Assembly (NCBI RefSeq): GCF_014698235.1
Contig: NZ_JACJSP010000022.1
Span: 1 to 64,000 of the forward strand
Source: Limnothrix sp. FACHB-406
Lineage (GTDB): Bacteria > Cyanobacteriota > Cyanobacteriia > CACIAM-69d
DNA length: 64,000 nt
Reading direction: 5' to 3'
The notes beneath the pieces are model-generated. The model was not told where the DNA came from, made no database searches, and worked only from the letters and a program-made list of their open reading frames with translations. Position 1 is the stretch's first letter, and each line of letters starts with the position of its first letter. Both the position numbers and the translations under genes were made by a program. Below are positions 27,055 to 37,105 of this stretch, piece after piece.

Positions 27055-30000
27055 CTACTGATTGCTGCTGTCAACACGGAAACGCTCCACGGAGGAGAGC
27101 AGATCGCCCGCCACTCGCACCAGAATTTGCAGGGACTCGGACACCCGCTGCGATTCTTGGGAGGTGTCTTGGGCGGTCTTTTCGACCGATCGCACCACTT
27201 GAGCCACGGAGCGGGAGGTGTCCGTTTGCTCCACGGTGTCCGCCGTAATCGATCGCACCAGCACATCAATCCGGTTCGACACTTGGATGATGTCATCGAG
27301 TGCGCGCTTGGCTTGTTCCGCCAGCTTGGTTCCTTCCAACACCTGTTGTGTACCGTCTTCCATCGCTCGCATCACCAAGTTGGTTTCACTTTGGATTTGC
27401 ATCACGATCTTTTCAATTTCCTTGGAAGCCTTGGCGGCGCGATCGGCCAACTGTCGCACTTCATCCGCCACGATTGCAAAGCCCTTGCCCGCTTCGCCAG
27501 CCCTGGCCGCTTCGATACTGGCGTTGAGGGCGAGCAGGTTGGTACGGGAGGCGATCGTGGCAATCAAGGCCACAATCTTGGAAATTTCTTGGGTGGATTC
27601 CGCCAGTCGCTTCACCTTGCGGGCGGTTTCCGCCACCGTTTCCCGAATTTGCAAAATCCCGGCCACGGTGCGTTCCACCGCTTCGCCTCCCTTCAAAGCG
27701 GTCGCGGAGGCGGAACGAGCCACTTCCTCGGCTTCGCGGGCACTTTCGGCCACCCGCTGAATCGAGTCGGTCATCACCTGCACAGAATTGAGGGTCACGG
27801 CCAACTCTTCCGCCTGCCGCAGTGCATCGGAGGAGAGCGATCGGGCAAAAGACTCGTTTTCCGAGGAGCGCTTGTTCACCTGCAAAGCGGCCGTTTTCAC
27901 CTGCTGCACAATTTCTCGCAGGTTTTGAATGGTCAGGTTGAACGAGTCGGCCACTGCGCCCAGCACGTCGGCGGTCACTTCCGCCTGTACGGTTAGGTCG
28001 CCTCGGGCAGCCCCTTCCACGTCGTCCAGCAGCCGAATCACTTGCCGCTGGAGGTCTTCGCGAGCCTGCTCCTGTTCTTGGGCTTTGCGCTGGGCCTCGC
28101 CCATGGTGCTCAAAATCACCCGGGTCATTTGGTTAAAGGAGTTGGCCAGTTCCCCAAACTCGTCATCCCCAAAAACCCGAGCTGTGGCATGGAGACTGCC
28201 TTGGCAAACGGAATCCAACTGGGCTTGCAAATCGCCCGTGGCCCGCTCCACATGCTGGGCAGTGCGACGGCCCAGGAACAGGGCCACCCCGCCTCCGGTG
28301 GCTCCCGCCAACAGGGAGGAAACCAGGCCGATGGTGCGAATGTCGCCCATCAGTTGCGGGCTGATGCCCCGATCGCGCACATGGGTCATGGTTAAGTGCG
28401 TGGTGCCCGCCACGGCCAGGAATGACACAATCCCAGCCATCACCGCCGTGACGGTTTGCTTGGTGGTCAGGCGGGCATTGTCGAAGGAAGCCAGCCAACC
28501 ATCTTCGGATGGGGTGACCGGTTCGGCGGCGCGGCTTTCGGGCTGGTCAAAGCTCAGCAGTTCTTCGTTGTTGGAACTGGTGGCGATGTTGAAAACCTCG
28601 TTGTCTCCCCCAACAAAGTTAGAGAGAGGTTCTCCCATCACGCCCAAGGAGGGTTCCCCAAGGGAAAATTCGTCGCCACCGTCCGATCGCGGCACGAATT
28701 CCGAGGAGGTGTTGGTCAAGCTGAAGTCCGGTAGGCTGCCGAGGTCGTCGAATTCATCGAAGTCATCCATGAAGTCGCTGGCGGCGGCGGCTCCGTCATC
28801 CGCGATCGCGGACAGGGCCCCGGAGGCCGGATCATCCACCGATCGAGCAGGGCTGGTGAAAGCCATGCCCGGGGCCCCGTTGATCATGTCGAGGGGGAAC
28901 GCATCATCATCGGACTCCGGCTCCATGACCGGCGGCTCATTGAAGATGCCAAAATCGCCAGCCTCGTTGTCTTCTGGCTCGATCGCCCCCAAGGCTGGCT
29001 CCGGCTGTGCGTCCCAGGAGCCGCCCCCAAAGGCTGTGGCACTCAAGTCTTCAGGGTTGAACTCGTTGAACTCATCCGGGTTGAACTCTGCCCCGTTGAA
29101 GTTCCCACTGCCAAATTCCGCCAAGTCTTGGGCTGTGGCTCCCTGAAGGGTGCTGGGCCCCGCCATCATGAACAGGGTTTCTTCCACCTCATCATCGATC
29201 GGGAAAGATCCCTCGATCGGGGCCGCAAAAGGCAACTCGATTCTGGCCGCTGGCTCCTTAACCGCTGGTTCTTGCGTGCCGGCTGGCGGCGGCATGAAGA
29301 GGGTGCGATCGTCGTCGGCACTGTCCCCCACAAACACGCCAAAGGGTTCATCAAAAGCATTCGCGCCCGCCAGCGGCCCGGCCGGAGCCGGAGCCGCTGG
29401 CTCTGAGAAATCGCCAAAGCCGTCCCCAAACGTCTCGGAGCCAAAGGGATTTTCGGCCCCTGCGGCAACCTCAGCGCCACCAAAATCAGTGCCACCAAAA
29501 TCAAAATCAGCCTCAGCGGCCAGGGGTTGACTCGCTAGCCCATCCGCGTCAAACACGCCAAATCCAAAATCTTCAGGGGCAGATGATTCAGAGCCTGCCG
29601 GTGCTGCCCAGTCTTCTGCAAAGGCCGCCGCGGCCGGATCGGCCGGGGTTTCGAGGTCAAAGCCCTCAAAGTCACCGAAGCCATCGGTCGCCAAGTCATT
29701 GGTCTCCGTCGAATCGGCAAAATTAGGTGGCTCAAAGCTGGCTTCAAAGGGCGCTGCGGGAGACGCTGCCCCAAAGTCACCTCCAAGATCACCAAAATCT
29801 TCAATGGGATCAGCATCCAAGTCCCCAAACACCGGAGCTGCAGAGGTGGACGCGGCAAAGTCTTCTGAGCCAGCCGCTCCAAAGCCCACCGCCTCATCAA
29901 AGCCGGCCGATTCGCCGAAGTCGAGGTCAGCCAACGCGGCTCCAAATTGATCTGCGCCAAATTGACCTGCGCCAAACTGATCGCCATCGGCCGTGTCGCC

Positions 30001-31092
30001 GGGCAAATCGCTCGCGAAGTCATCGGCTCCAAAGGCTGATGCGGCCAGGGGATCCGCTCCACTGGTTGCCCCAAAATCAGCTTGATCTAAGTCGAAAGAC
30101 TGATCACCAAAATCCATGCTGGCCCCAAAAGCATCATCGCTGGTGGGCGATGCCGATGCCGCAAAGGGATCCGCCTCGAAGCGATCGGGCAGCCCCAAAT
30201 CTGGTGCTGGTGAGGGTGTGGATTCTTCGCTTCCCCCAAAGGGATCGATCAGGAAGGGATCCGCTGCCGGATCTGAGGGGATGGCTGGTTCCGGAGACCC
30301 CAAGGCGGCGAAGGGATCATCGCTCCCTCCTAGGTCAGCACCTAGGGCGATCGCCCCGGGGTCGGCTCCCAAGTCCATTCCCGAGTCCGTGCCAAAGTCA
30401 AAGTTATCAAAACTGTTGAGGTCATTGGGATCACTGCCCGGGGATCCATCCCCGAGATCCAGCGCGCCCAAATTGCCTAAATCGGCGCTCTCAAAATCCG
30501 CATCTTCAAAGTTGACACTACCGAAGTCTGCACTGCCAAAGTCCGCGCTACCAAGCTCGCCGCTCTCTAGGTCAGCATTGGCAAAGTCCGCGTCACTTTC
30601 CAGGTCGCCCAGGGCTTCGGCCATGGTGCTGTTGCCGGCCAGTAGTCCCGTTTCCGTGCCCTGGGGGTCACTCATCAATTCATCAAAATTGAAGTCCCCA
30701 TCATCAATCAACGGTTGATCGGCTAGATGGGTGTTGCCACCGTTGGTAGTGGTTTCCTGATCGCCAAAGTCGAATTGGTCAAAGTTGGGAGTTTCGTCAT
30801 AACCATTACCGGCGCTCAGGGCCTGGCTGGTGGCGGCTAACCCTGAATGGGCGTATTCCACAAAGGTGGGGTCGCTGGTCAGGCTGAGCACGGACTGGTA
30901 TTCCACCTGGGCCGTGTCGTATTGGTTTAGGCCATAGCAGTAGATGTGGCCTCGGAGTAAGCGAACGCTGGGATCATCGGGATAGGCCTGGGCAAGCCGA
31001 TCGATCGCGGCGGCAGCTTCGGGGTAATTACCGCTGGTGTAGGCATCATTGGCCCGCTGGTAATCCTGGTTGTAATCCGTGCTGGATGCCAT
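27055..31092 (-). CDS. pilJ: Methyl-accepting chemotaxis protein of the pilus system (PilJ/HmpD-like)
   Basis: A 1345-aa chemoreceptor. The N terminus (about 5-105) is TPR-like ([23 protein letters not shown]). Residues 168-207 are eight tandem pentapeptide-repeat units of A-D-F/L-x-x type. A long region (to about 870) is dominated by Asp, Phe, Gly, Ala, Ser and Pro and is probably disordered. Two membrane helices (about 884-903 and 925-945) are separated by a short loop. A HAMP-like segment follows, and the C-terminal signalling domain has the hairpin tip [20 protein letters not shown]. With no sizeable periplasmic sensor domain, it may sense through its cytoplasmic N-terminal part. ATG 31092 has a GGAGAAGG ribosome site. 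Confidence 0.93.
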   Translation of the reverse strand: MASSTDYNQDYQRANDAYTSGNYPEAAAAIDRLAQAYPDDPSVRLLRGHIYCYGLNQYDTAQVEYQSVLSLTSDPTFVEYAHSGLAATSQALSAGNGYDETPNFDQFDFGDQETTTNGGNTHLADQPLIDDGDFNFDELMSDPQGTETGLLAGNSTMAEALGDLESDADFANADLESGELGSADFGSADFGSVNFEDADFESADLGNLGALDLGDGSPGSDPNDLNSFDNFDFGTDSGMDLGADPGAIALGADLGGSDDPFAALGSPEPAIPSDPAADPFLIDPFGGSEESTPSPAPDLGLPDRFEADPFAASASPTSDDAFGASMDFGDQSFDLDQADFGATSGADPLAASAFGADDFASDLPGDTADGDQFGAGQFGADQFGAALADLDFGESAGFDEAVGFGAAGSEDFAASTSAAPVFGDLDADPIEDFGDLGGDFGAASPAAPFEASFEPPNFADSTETNDLATDGFGDFEGFDLETPADPAAAAFAEDWAAPAGSESSAPEDFGFGVFDADGLASQPLAAEADFDFGGTDFGGAEVAAGAENPFGSETFGDGFGDFSEPAAPAPAGPLAGANAFDEPFGVFVGDSADDDRTLFMPPPAGTQEPAVKEPAARIELPFAAPIEGSFPIDDEVEETLFMMAGPSTLQGATAQDLAEFGSGNFNGAEFNPDEFNEFNPEDLSATAFGGGSWDAQPEPALGAIEPEDNEAGDFGIFNEPPVMEPESDDDAFPLDMINGAPGMAFTSPARSVDDPASGALSAIADDGAAAASDFMDDFDEFDDLGSLPDFSLTNTSSEFVPRSDGGDEFSLGEPSLGVMGEPLSNFVGGDNEVFNIATSSNNEELLSFDQPESRAAEPVTPSEDGWLASFDNARLTTKQTVTAVMAGIVSFLAVAGTTHLTMTHVRDRGISPQLMGDIRTIGLVSSLLAGATGGGVALFLGRRTAQHVERATGDLQAQLDSVCQGSLHATARVFGDDEFGELANSFNQMTRVILSTMGEAQRKAQEQEQAREDLQRQVIRLLDDVEGAARGDLTVQAEVTADVLGAVADSFNLTIQNLREIVQQVKTAALQVNKRSSENESFARSLSSDALRQAEELAVTLNSVQVMTDSIQRVAESAREAEEVARSASATALKGGEAVERTVAGILQIRETVAETARKVKRLAESTQEISKIVALIATIASRTNLLALNASIEAARAGEAGKGFAIVADEVRQLADRAAKASKEIEKIVMQIQSETNLVMRAMEDGTQQVLEGTKLAEQAKRALDDIIQVSNRIDVLVRSITADTVEQTDTSRSVAQVVRSVEKTAQDTSQESQRVSESLQILVRVAGDLLSSVERFRVDSSNQ
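30472..30591 (-). repeat. Pentapeptide repeat tract within pilJ
   Basis: Eight uninterrupted 15-bp codon blocks encode [35 protein letters not shown] and ADLGN. This matches the A(D/N)LXX pentapeptide consensus, which folds as a quadrilateral beta-helix. Confidence 0.75.
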
Positions 31093-31232
31093 TGACCTTC
31101 TCCGGGACGATCGAACTCTGGCGCGTTTAGAAAATTGCGGCTGGGGGCGCGTGGGGCCGCTTGTAACAATTGGGCAAACAATTGGGCAAGTCAGGTACGA
31201 GCATAGCCGCCCATCGTACTTCGATGCTACTC

Positions 31233-31769
31233 CTATCCTGCGGATTGACCCAGGCGATTAGACCGCAAAATGGCCACATGATCCAGTAATTGCAGAATTC
31301 GATTGTTACTCAATCGCCACTCTCCGCGCAAAAATTCCCCGATCGGATCATTCACGCTACTCAAGGCTTCCACATTGTCCGGCTTGAGCCAATACATACC
31401 CGCCACCCGGGCCACCGCCAAGCCAAGCATCATATCCCCTTCCTCGATCGCAATCACCGGCACCTCCGCCCGATCGGTATTCAGCGGGATGGTTTCCCCC
31501 AAAAACTGCCCCAGATCCACCACCCAAATCACCTGCCCCCGAATATTCAAGGTTCCTAACAACAGGGGAGACACGTTCGGCACAGGCGTGATCCGATCGG
31601 GAGAGGGTTCACTCACCTCGCGGATAATGACCGCTGGCAACGCCAATTCCCGTCCCGAGGGTAGGTAAAACCGCAGGTGCATCTCACCTTCAGGATTTTC
31701 TAGCTCCTGAAGTTCCGGCGACTGATCATCCACACCTCCGCCGGCCAAAAAATCTGGACTTCCGACCAC
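31233..31769 (-). CDS. pilI: CheW-like adaptor (PilI/HmpC-like)
   Basis: A 178-aa protein whose body (about 30-170) is one CheW domain, the beta-barrel adaptor that links chemoreceptors to the CheA kinase. Typical CheW features are [44 protein letters not shown] and the closing [19 protein letters not shown]. The GTG start at 31769 is supported by GAGGAAAG about seven bases upstream. It is 140 bp upstream of pilJ. Confidence 0.92.
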   Translation of the reverse strand: MVGSPDFLAGGGVDDQSPELQELENPEGEMHLRFYLPSGRELALPAVIIREVSEPSPDRITPVPNVSPLLLGTLNIRGQVIWVVDLGQFLGETIPLNTDRAEVPVIAIEEGDMMLGLAVARVAGMYWLKPDNVEALSSVNDPIGEFLRGEWRLSNNRILQLLDHVAILRSNRLGQSAG

Positions 31770-32108
31770 AGCGCTTTCCTCTGGCTCCGTAACAGACTGA
31801 AGGGCAACTGCTACCCCACAATTACGTTACGCCATGCATTCGCGATCGCACCCGATCTTTCAGGCAGTCATCACCCCGCTGGGGGCAAAGAGCCAGATTT
31901 TGATCTAGCCAAACTGCGCAATTGCCGTTGAATCACCGTTCAATTGTTGCTAATTTCGCGAAACCACACCCATCCTGCCAGATTGGCGCAAGTTTCCTCA
32001 ATTAGAAGCCAATTTTCTCAACTCCAGATCACCAGATTCAGATCACTGGACTCAGATCACCAAACTTAGATCGCCGAACTCAGATCACCAGATTCCAACC
32101 TTTACCAA
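31770..32108. other. Gap between pilH and pilI
   Basis: A 339-bp gap. It contains a tandem repeat at 32025-32096, described separately, and no gene. Confidence 0.5.
32025..32096. repeat. 14-bp tandem repeat (CAGATCACCAGATT), five units
   Basis: Five consecutive units of 13-15 bp (CAGATCACCAGATT, CAGATCACTGGACT, CAGATCACCAAACTT, AGATCGCCGAACT, CAGATCACCAGATT). The first and last units are identical. The tract sits 13 bp past the pilH stop. Confidence 0.75.
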
Positions 32109-32474
32109 TCAGCCGCGCAATAATTGCTTCACTGTTCCCACCAACTCTTGAGGCTGAAAGGGCTTAGCAATATAGGCATCTGCGCCTTGTCTCAGGCCCC
32201 AGTAGCGATCGAACTCTTCCCCTTTTGAGGAACACATCACCACTGGCACATCCTGCGTTGTGGGATCCGACTTCAAGCGACGACAAACTTCGTAGCCATT
32301 CATGCGGGGCATCACAATATCCAAAACGACCAGATCTGGACGCTGCTTTTGCAAACTTTCTAGCGCCTCAACACCATCGGATGCCATGTTGACGGTCAGC
32401 CCACTGCCCTGCAAGAGCTCGCCGATCATCTCTCGCTGGGCGACGCTGTCTTCGACAACTAACACTACACTCAT
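32109..32474 (-). CDS. pilH: CheY-like response regulator (PilH/HmpB-like)
   Basis: A 121-aa single receiver domain. The acidic pocket VVEDS, the phospho-acceptor Asp52 in LVVLDIVMPRMNG, the conserved VVMCSSKG switch residue and the KPF lysine at the end are present. It has no output domain, so it presumably acts by protein contact on the pilus machinery or as a phosphate sink for PilL. It lies 800 bp from pilG and 339 bp from pilI, so the locus is colinear but loosely spaced. Confidence 0.93.
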   Translation of the reverse strand: MSVVLVVEDSVAQREMIGELLQGSGLTVNMASDGVEALESLQKQRPDLVVLDIVMPRMNGYEVCRRLKSDPTTQDVPVVMCSSKGEEFDRYWGLRQGADAYIAKPFQPQELVGTVKQLLRG

Positions 32475-33277
32475 GGCTATCTTTCTCGTTTCACTCTGCC
32501 TGCCAAGGGGGTCAATCGGGGCGCATGGGGTTCATGACGCAGCGGTGGCTCGTCACCCAAACTCTTGCATTACCGGTCATCGGAACGGGCAATGATTTAT
32601 CCCAGACGCGATCGGTGCTGCTCTTACTTGAACCATCCTGATCCTGCCAGCTTTAGGGTTCCCAAATCCCTGGCAGCCAACGGACATGGCTACCGGTGAA
32701 TTGAGGCACGCGAGAATTTAACGACTAGGAGATAGGGAGTGGGTGCGAACCAGCAATCAGGTTATTACCGGCGATCAATGGCCTGGGGGCAATTGCTCTG
32801 TTTTCGGCAGGATTGCCGTTGACAAGATCGGCTAATAGAGCTGTGGTGCTGGCCTATGGGCGGGCATAAACCTCACCCATGTCAAGCAATCACGGCTGGT
32901 GTTGACTAAGAACACTCAGACCCTGGCAAAATGCCGCTATGCAAGTGCGATGGCTGGCAATGATTATAGCGTCGTGATGGGCGGGCCACGTCTTTTTGCG
33001 GGTGGTTGTCACCCACGGAAATCGCAGACCTGCGCCTGAATGCTAGCAGGAACTGACAGCTCGCGCACCCGATTCTTGAGCCGAGTTGGGGCTAACCCGG
33101 TTGCGCAAGCGTAAACGATGGTTGGGTTGTTTTTCAACTTTTCTGGCCATCTTTGGGCAATCTTTAGGCAACGCGCTGGCCATTTGACATCCCGTTGGGG
33201 CTGGGCGATCGCCCGTTTGGGTTTCTCCGCGAAAGGCCCTAGACCGGTGCTAATTTGAGTCCAATTGGGCACTTTTG
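32475..33277. other. 803-bp gap between pilG and pilH
   Basis: The longest gene-free gap inside the chemotaxis locus. An 87-codon minus-strand open frame (33009-33272) lacks a ribosome site or recognisable domain and is not called. No clear RNA gene, terminator or repeat was seen. A leader or small RNA cannot be excluded. Confidence 0.4.
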
Positions 33278-34504
33278 CTATGGTACGGGAAGAGATTCCG
33301 CCGTAGACAGCGCTAGATCGCTTATTTCCTCCTCAGGGGCTGGTTCTAAGCGACCAGAGCCGATATATCGCTCAATTAAGGCTTTTAATTCCTGGCGCTT
33401 GAAGGGCTTGGTTAGGTAGTCGGTTGCGCCGGCCAAGCGGGCTTGGGTGCGATCGAGAAACCCCTCCCGCCCCGTGATCATGATGATGGGCACATGCCGA
33501 AACAATCGAGTTTGTCGCAACATGGCGCATAGCTCATAGCCATCCAAATGGGGCATGGCAATATCGCAGAGGATCAAATCTGGCCGCAGCTCAAACACCT
33601 GGCTAATCGCTTCTAGGGCACTGAGAAAGCCCACCACGTCATAGCCCAACAACTGCAACCCCTGCTCGATCGCGCGGCAAACGGCGGGGCTGTCTTCAAT
33701 GCAAACAATTCTCGGTGCTCGCGGGTTGGGATCCTGAACGGTCATGACCTGATGCCAGCGCGATCGGGCGGCCGAATGCTCCAAGGGCGGCTCGATCAGT
33801 TGCACCAACCCCTCCTGGATGTAGGGATAAAGCGCCTGGGCCACGGCCAGGAGCGGCCGCTGGCGATAGCGAGCAATTTGGCGCAGGGTAATTGACCCGG
33901 TGGCCCACTCGCTAAAGGTTTGGAGGGTTTGGGCCGGCAGCACTTCTCGCAATCGCTGAACATCCGTCAACACGGGGCACAAATCCGGCGACTGCACGTA
34001 GGGATAGAGTTGTTTCCAGTCCTGCAATTCCTGGGCCACTTGGGAAATCAGCGGGCTAACGGCCAAGCTGGTTAAGTGGGGCGCGATCGCCTCGCCCATA
34101 TTGAAAATGAACCGCCCCTCATGCACCGTCAGCAAATCAAACAGGGCCTCATGCACCATTGCTTGGAGGATGTTGCGGCCCTGCACCGGCTCCAGTTGAT
34201 GGGTTTCCAGCAATGCCCAAAGATATCCATATTCCGGCTCGCTGATGGAAGCCATTTTGGAAACTGACAGCTCATCAATGGCGGCTTCCAAGGCATAGCG
34301 ATGGAGATAGTCCCGAAGGCGGGTTGTGCCCCCTTCCCCGGAGGTGCAGTAAACGATCGCCCCTTGGCGAAAGAAGACGAACCAACTGCGGCGATCGCCC
34401 GGGTGAGCGCCTTCCACTTCTAAATACAGTTCACCCGTGCGCTGGCCTAACTCAATCAGGTGCAGGAGGCTGCGGATATCAATCTCGCTGAGCTGTCCTT
34501 GCAT
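33278..34504 (-). CDS. pilG: PatA-family response regulator (PilG/HmpA-like)
   Basis: A 408-aa protein. The N-terminal PATAN/DUF4388 domain starts MQGQLSEIDIRSLLHLIELGQRTGELYLE and runs to about residue 170. A linker follows, then a C-terminal receiver domain (about 265-385) with the phospho-acceptor Asp314 in LILCDIAMPHLDG, the ITGRE switch and the KPF lysine. PatA-type regulators in cyanobacteria act in pilus motility, phototaxis and heterocyst patterning. As the first gene of the minus-strand chemotaxis run and divergent from hmpF, it fits the PilG/HmpA position. Confidence 0.92.
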   Translation of the reverse strand: MQGQLSEIDIRSLLHLIELGQRTGELYLEVEGAHPGDRRSWFVFFRQGAIVYCTSGEGGTTRLRDYLHRYALEAAIDELSVSKMASISEPEYGYLWALLETHQLEPVQGRNILQAMVHEALFDLLTVHEGRFIFNMGEAIAPHLTSLAVSPLISQVAQELQDWKQLYPYVQSPDLCPVLTDVQRLREVLPAQTLQTFSEWATGSITLRQIARYRQRPLLAVAQALYPYIQEGLVQLIEPPLEHSAARSRWHQVMTVQDPNPRAPRIVCIEDSPAVCRAIEQGLQLLGYDVVGFLSALEAISQVFELRPDLILCDIAMPHLDGYELCAMLRQTRLFRHVPIIMITGREGFLDRTQARLAGATDYLTKPFKRQELKALIERYIGSGRLEPAPEEEISDLALSTAESLPVP

Positions 34505-35342
34505 AGGGCTGTCCTGGCACGGGGATAGGGGGGAGTGGGGTTGCCCAGTCCTGGCTCCATGCTATCGCGATCGATCAATCCCGAATGGCTCGATCGCAAC
34601 TTTTTCAAGCTCAATTTTTAAATACATTTTGTCTAATACATTTTGTATAGTAGGGCGGTTGCCCAAGCAACCCGGCGCATCTACTCCAGCAGCGATTCAA
34701 TTCAGCAGCGATTCAACCCCGAGCTAGTTTTGAATCTCAACAACTCCAGCCAACCCACCCTAAGCAACCGCAGGGAGCTGGCAGAACTTCGCCCCCAGCG
34801 GGCTGCTGGCCGGAAAATAGAAGATTGTCCCTCTCAGGTGGCTTCTGGCTGCGTTTGATAAAATCAGCATGGTTTAACCACTCTGCTCATCTTGCAGCGA
34901 TCTCTCAGCCCTAGCGCTGTGAAACCGAGTCTGAAGGCCAAGAGCGGGAAAAATCAGCAATCCATGGGCAGTCTGACCGAAAAACAGGCCCCTTTTGCAG
35001 CACCGGAGAGTAAAACGCCCGGCTCGCGATCGCGAATCGGTGATTTGAAATCCAATGGGTCAAGCTGACGTGCCGATCGCCCCAGTTTCTTTGCCGGTTA
35101 CGGTCAATGGCTGGTTACGGTCAACGCAGCGTCAACCCGTGGTCTAATCGAGCAAATAGGGTTGCTCGGCTGGGGCCAAAATCCCCTTGCCCCTGGGCAG
35201 GGAAAAGTGTCAATCTCACAGTGGCAGCCAAGTCACGTCTTTATAAGTTGCGTCCTTAAAAAAGCTGCATCTTGAAAGACGATGGCCAACGCCATCATCC
35301 GTAGCGCGAAGATCTCACTGAACGAACGAGGGGAAGGGCAGC
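34505..35342. promoter_or_regulatory. Divergent control region between pilG and hmpF
   Basis: An 838-bp gene-free region. Two direct copies of AATACATTTTGT (34621-34632 and 34635-34646, 14-bp period) run into a -10-like TATAGT at 34646-34651. The nearer 5' part is the pilG leader. Toward hmpF there is a GAGGGGAAGG ribosome site at about 35327-35336. Candidate open frames inside (34437-34727, 34643-34858) show no family features. Confidence 0.5.
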
Positions 35343-37073
35343 GTGCTGTATCTTGCAGAAGTCGTCCAAAAACGCGGCTTGATGGGATCAAAGTCAGAAT
35401 TGAAGCTGCTGGCCTGTCAAAAGGGAGAGCAGTGGAGCGCAATTACCAATGAGGATCCCATCGCTTCAGACGATGCCAGCAATTACAAAGACGGGGCATT
35501 AGTGCTGGTGGATGCGATCGGGTCAGGGGCCGATCGCAAAGTCAAGAATATTCAAGAAGGGGCCCGGCAGATTGTCAGCCTGCTGCAAAGCTATTCCCGT
35601 CAACAGGAAAAGAATAAGAGCCAGGAAGAAGAAATTCAGCAATGGATGGAGTCCCTGACTTACCAAAGCCAGGAGCTGAACCGGCGGGAACAGGAGCTCG
35701 ATGAGCGGCGCGAAAAACTGGAGCAACTGGAACAGGAGTTGCGGCAGCTCGATCGCCAGCGCCAAGAGGTGCAACAGGCCCGGGAATCGGCCGATCGCCT
35801 CAATCAGGAAGTGCAACACAAGCGCCAGGAAATTGAGCAAGCTCAACATGCCCTGCGGGCCCAACAGGAGCAACTCAACCAAGAGCGCCTGGCAATGCAG
35901 CAGCAGTTAGCGCAGTCGGCGGGTCTCGATGCCCAACAGGCGGCTCAATTACAACATTTGCTGCAACAGGCTGCTTCTTCGGTGGTGGCCATGGACTATT
36001 TGCAGTCGGCGGTGGAAACTTGCCTGCAAATTACGGCGGCCCAGGAAAGCCTGCTCAACCACGCCCCAGCGGCGGAACCAACCCTTTCCCCAGAGGTGCG
36101 GGATTGGATTACGTCAGAAACTCAGACCCTGGCGGCGGCTTGGCAAGATTGGTATGCCCAGCGGGATGATCTGGATCGTGCCCGGGCCGAATGGCGGGCC
36201 CAACAAACGGCGCTCGAACTTCATCAACAGCAGCTTTCGGCCGTTGAAGGGCAACTGGCCACCCAACGCAGCTTGCAGACCCTGTTGGAGCAAGCGGCCA
36301 ATGGGGATGGCCACAGCGATGCAGCCCAGCGGGTCGATCGAGCAGCCTTGGAAGCCATGCCGATCGGGGAGTTGCAAGAGCTGACGGCCCAGTTGCAGCG
36401 GGACTTGGAAAAGCTATCGCGGCTGGTGAGTGACGAGGAAGAGGAACTGAGTGCCAAGCGCCAGGCGATCGAGGAACTGCAAGGCCAAATCAACAGTGCC
36501 AATGAGTACGATCGCATTCAGCTAGAGGCAAACCTGGCCGATGAGCGCGACGGTTGCCAGATGCTGGAAGAAACCCTGGTGGGGCAACGGCGCAACCTGC
36601 AAGAGCGGGAAGAGGTGCTCCATGCCCACAAAACGGTGCTGAACAAGCGCCAGGGGCTGACTGCTCCCCGGACGGAGGGCGGCGTGGATCTGTCGCCGTT
36701 GCTCGATCGGGTGACGCAAGATCTGCAAGCCCTGGAGGAATTGCAAGCCCAATTGCGCGATCGGATTTCCACATTGGAATCCACCGTGCAAGAGGCGGAA
36801 ATGACCGTGAACCAGCGCCATGGGGACGTGCAGGCCCAATTGCAAATCCTGCAAGATCGGGAACGTGAATTGCAAAGTAAGCAAATTGAGGCCATCACCC
36901 AGGGCAGCCAAGGGGGCGACACTCTGACTCAGCCCATGTCTGAGCAGGTTTCCGGCCTGCGGCAACACCTGGAAGCCCTATTGACCAACCTCACCCAGGC
37001 AACGGACACCACCCAAGCCCAGCAGGCAACGATCGGGCAAATGCAGCAAATTGTTGCGTCCCTCAGCAAGTAG
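35343..37073 (+). CDS. hmpF: HmpF-like coiled-coil pilus motility protein
   Basis: A 576-aa protein. The N-terminal globular part (1-95) has MLYLAEVVQKRGLMGSKSEL and LKLLACQKGEQWS, features I associate with HmpF. Residues about 100-420 and 430-560 are long heptad-like coiled coil rich in Glu, Gln, Leu and Arg (QELNRREQELDERREKLEQL). HmpF proteins are needed for type IV pilus-driven motility and localise at cell poles or junctions in filamentous cyanobacteria. The start is GTG 35343 with a strong GAGGGGAAGG ribosome site. Its position divergent from pilG mirrors the arrangement I recall from the Nostoc hmp locus. Confidence 0.87.
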   Translation: MLYLAEVVQKRGLMGSKSELKLLACQKGEQWSAITNEDPIASDDASNYKDGALVLVDAIGSGADRKVKNIQEGARQIVSLLQSYSRQQEKNKSQEEEIQQWMESLTYQSQELNRREQELDERREKLEQLEQELRQLDRQRQEVQQARESADRLNQEVQHKRQEIEQAQHALRAQQEQLNQERLAMQQQLAQSAGLDAQQAAQLQHLLQQAASSVVAMDYLQSAVETCLQITAAQESLLNHAPAAEPTLSPEVRDWITSETQTLAAAWQDWYAQRDDLDRARAEWRAQQTALELHQQQLSAVEGQLATQRSLQTLLEQAANGDGHSDAAQRVDRAALEAMPIGELQELTAQLQRDLEKLSRLVSDEEEELSAKRQAIEELQGQINSANEYDRIQLEANLADERDGCQMLEETLVGQRRNLQEREEVLHAHKTVLNKRQGLTAPRTEGGVDLSPLLDRVTQDLQALEELQAQLRDRISTLESTVQEAEMTVNQRHGDVQAQLQILQDRERELQSKQIEAITQGSQGGDTLTQPMSEQVSGLRQHLEALLTNLTQATDTTQAQQATIGQMQQIVASLSK

Positions 37074-37105
37074 CTTTCAGTGAGTAGCTTTCAGGCAACG
37101 ACGCT

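Noticed and set aside
32025-32096. Possible CRISPR array
   Set aside because: Units are 13-15 bp and contiguous with no spacers; it is a tandem repeat. No cas genes are present in the window.
33009-33272. 87-codon minus-strand open frame in the pilG-pilH gap
   Set aside because: Basic, low-similarity composition with no domain motif or ribosome site; likely chance.
34437-34858. Two overlapping open frames in the pilG-hmpF region
   Set aside because: One overlaps the pilG coding strand in antisense, and neither shows family features; the region reads as control DNA.
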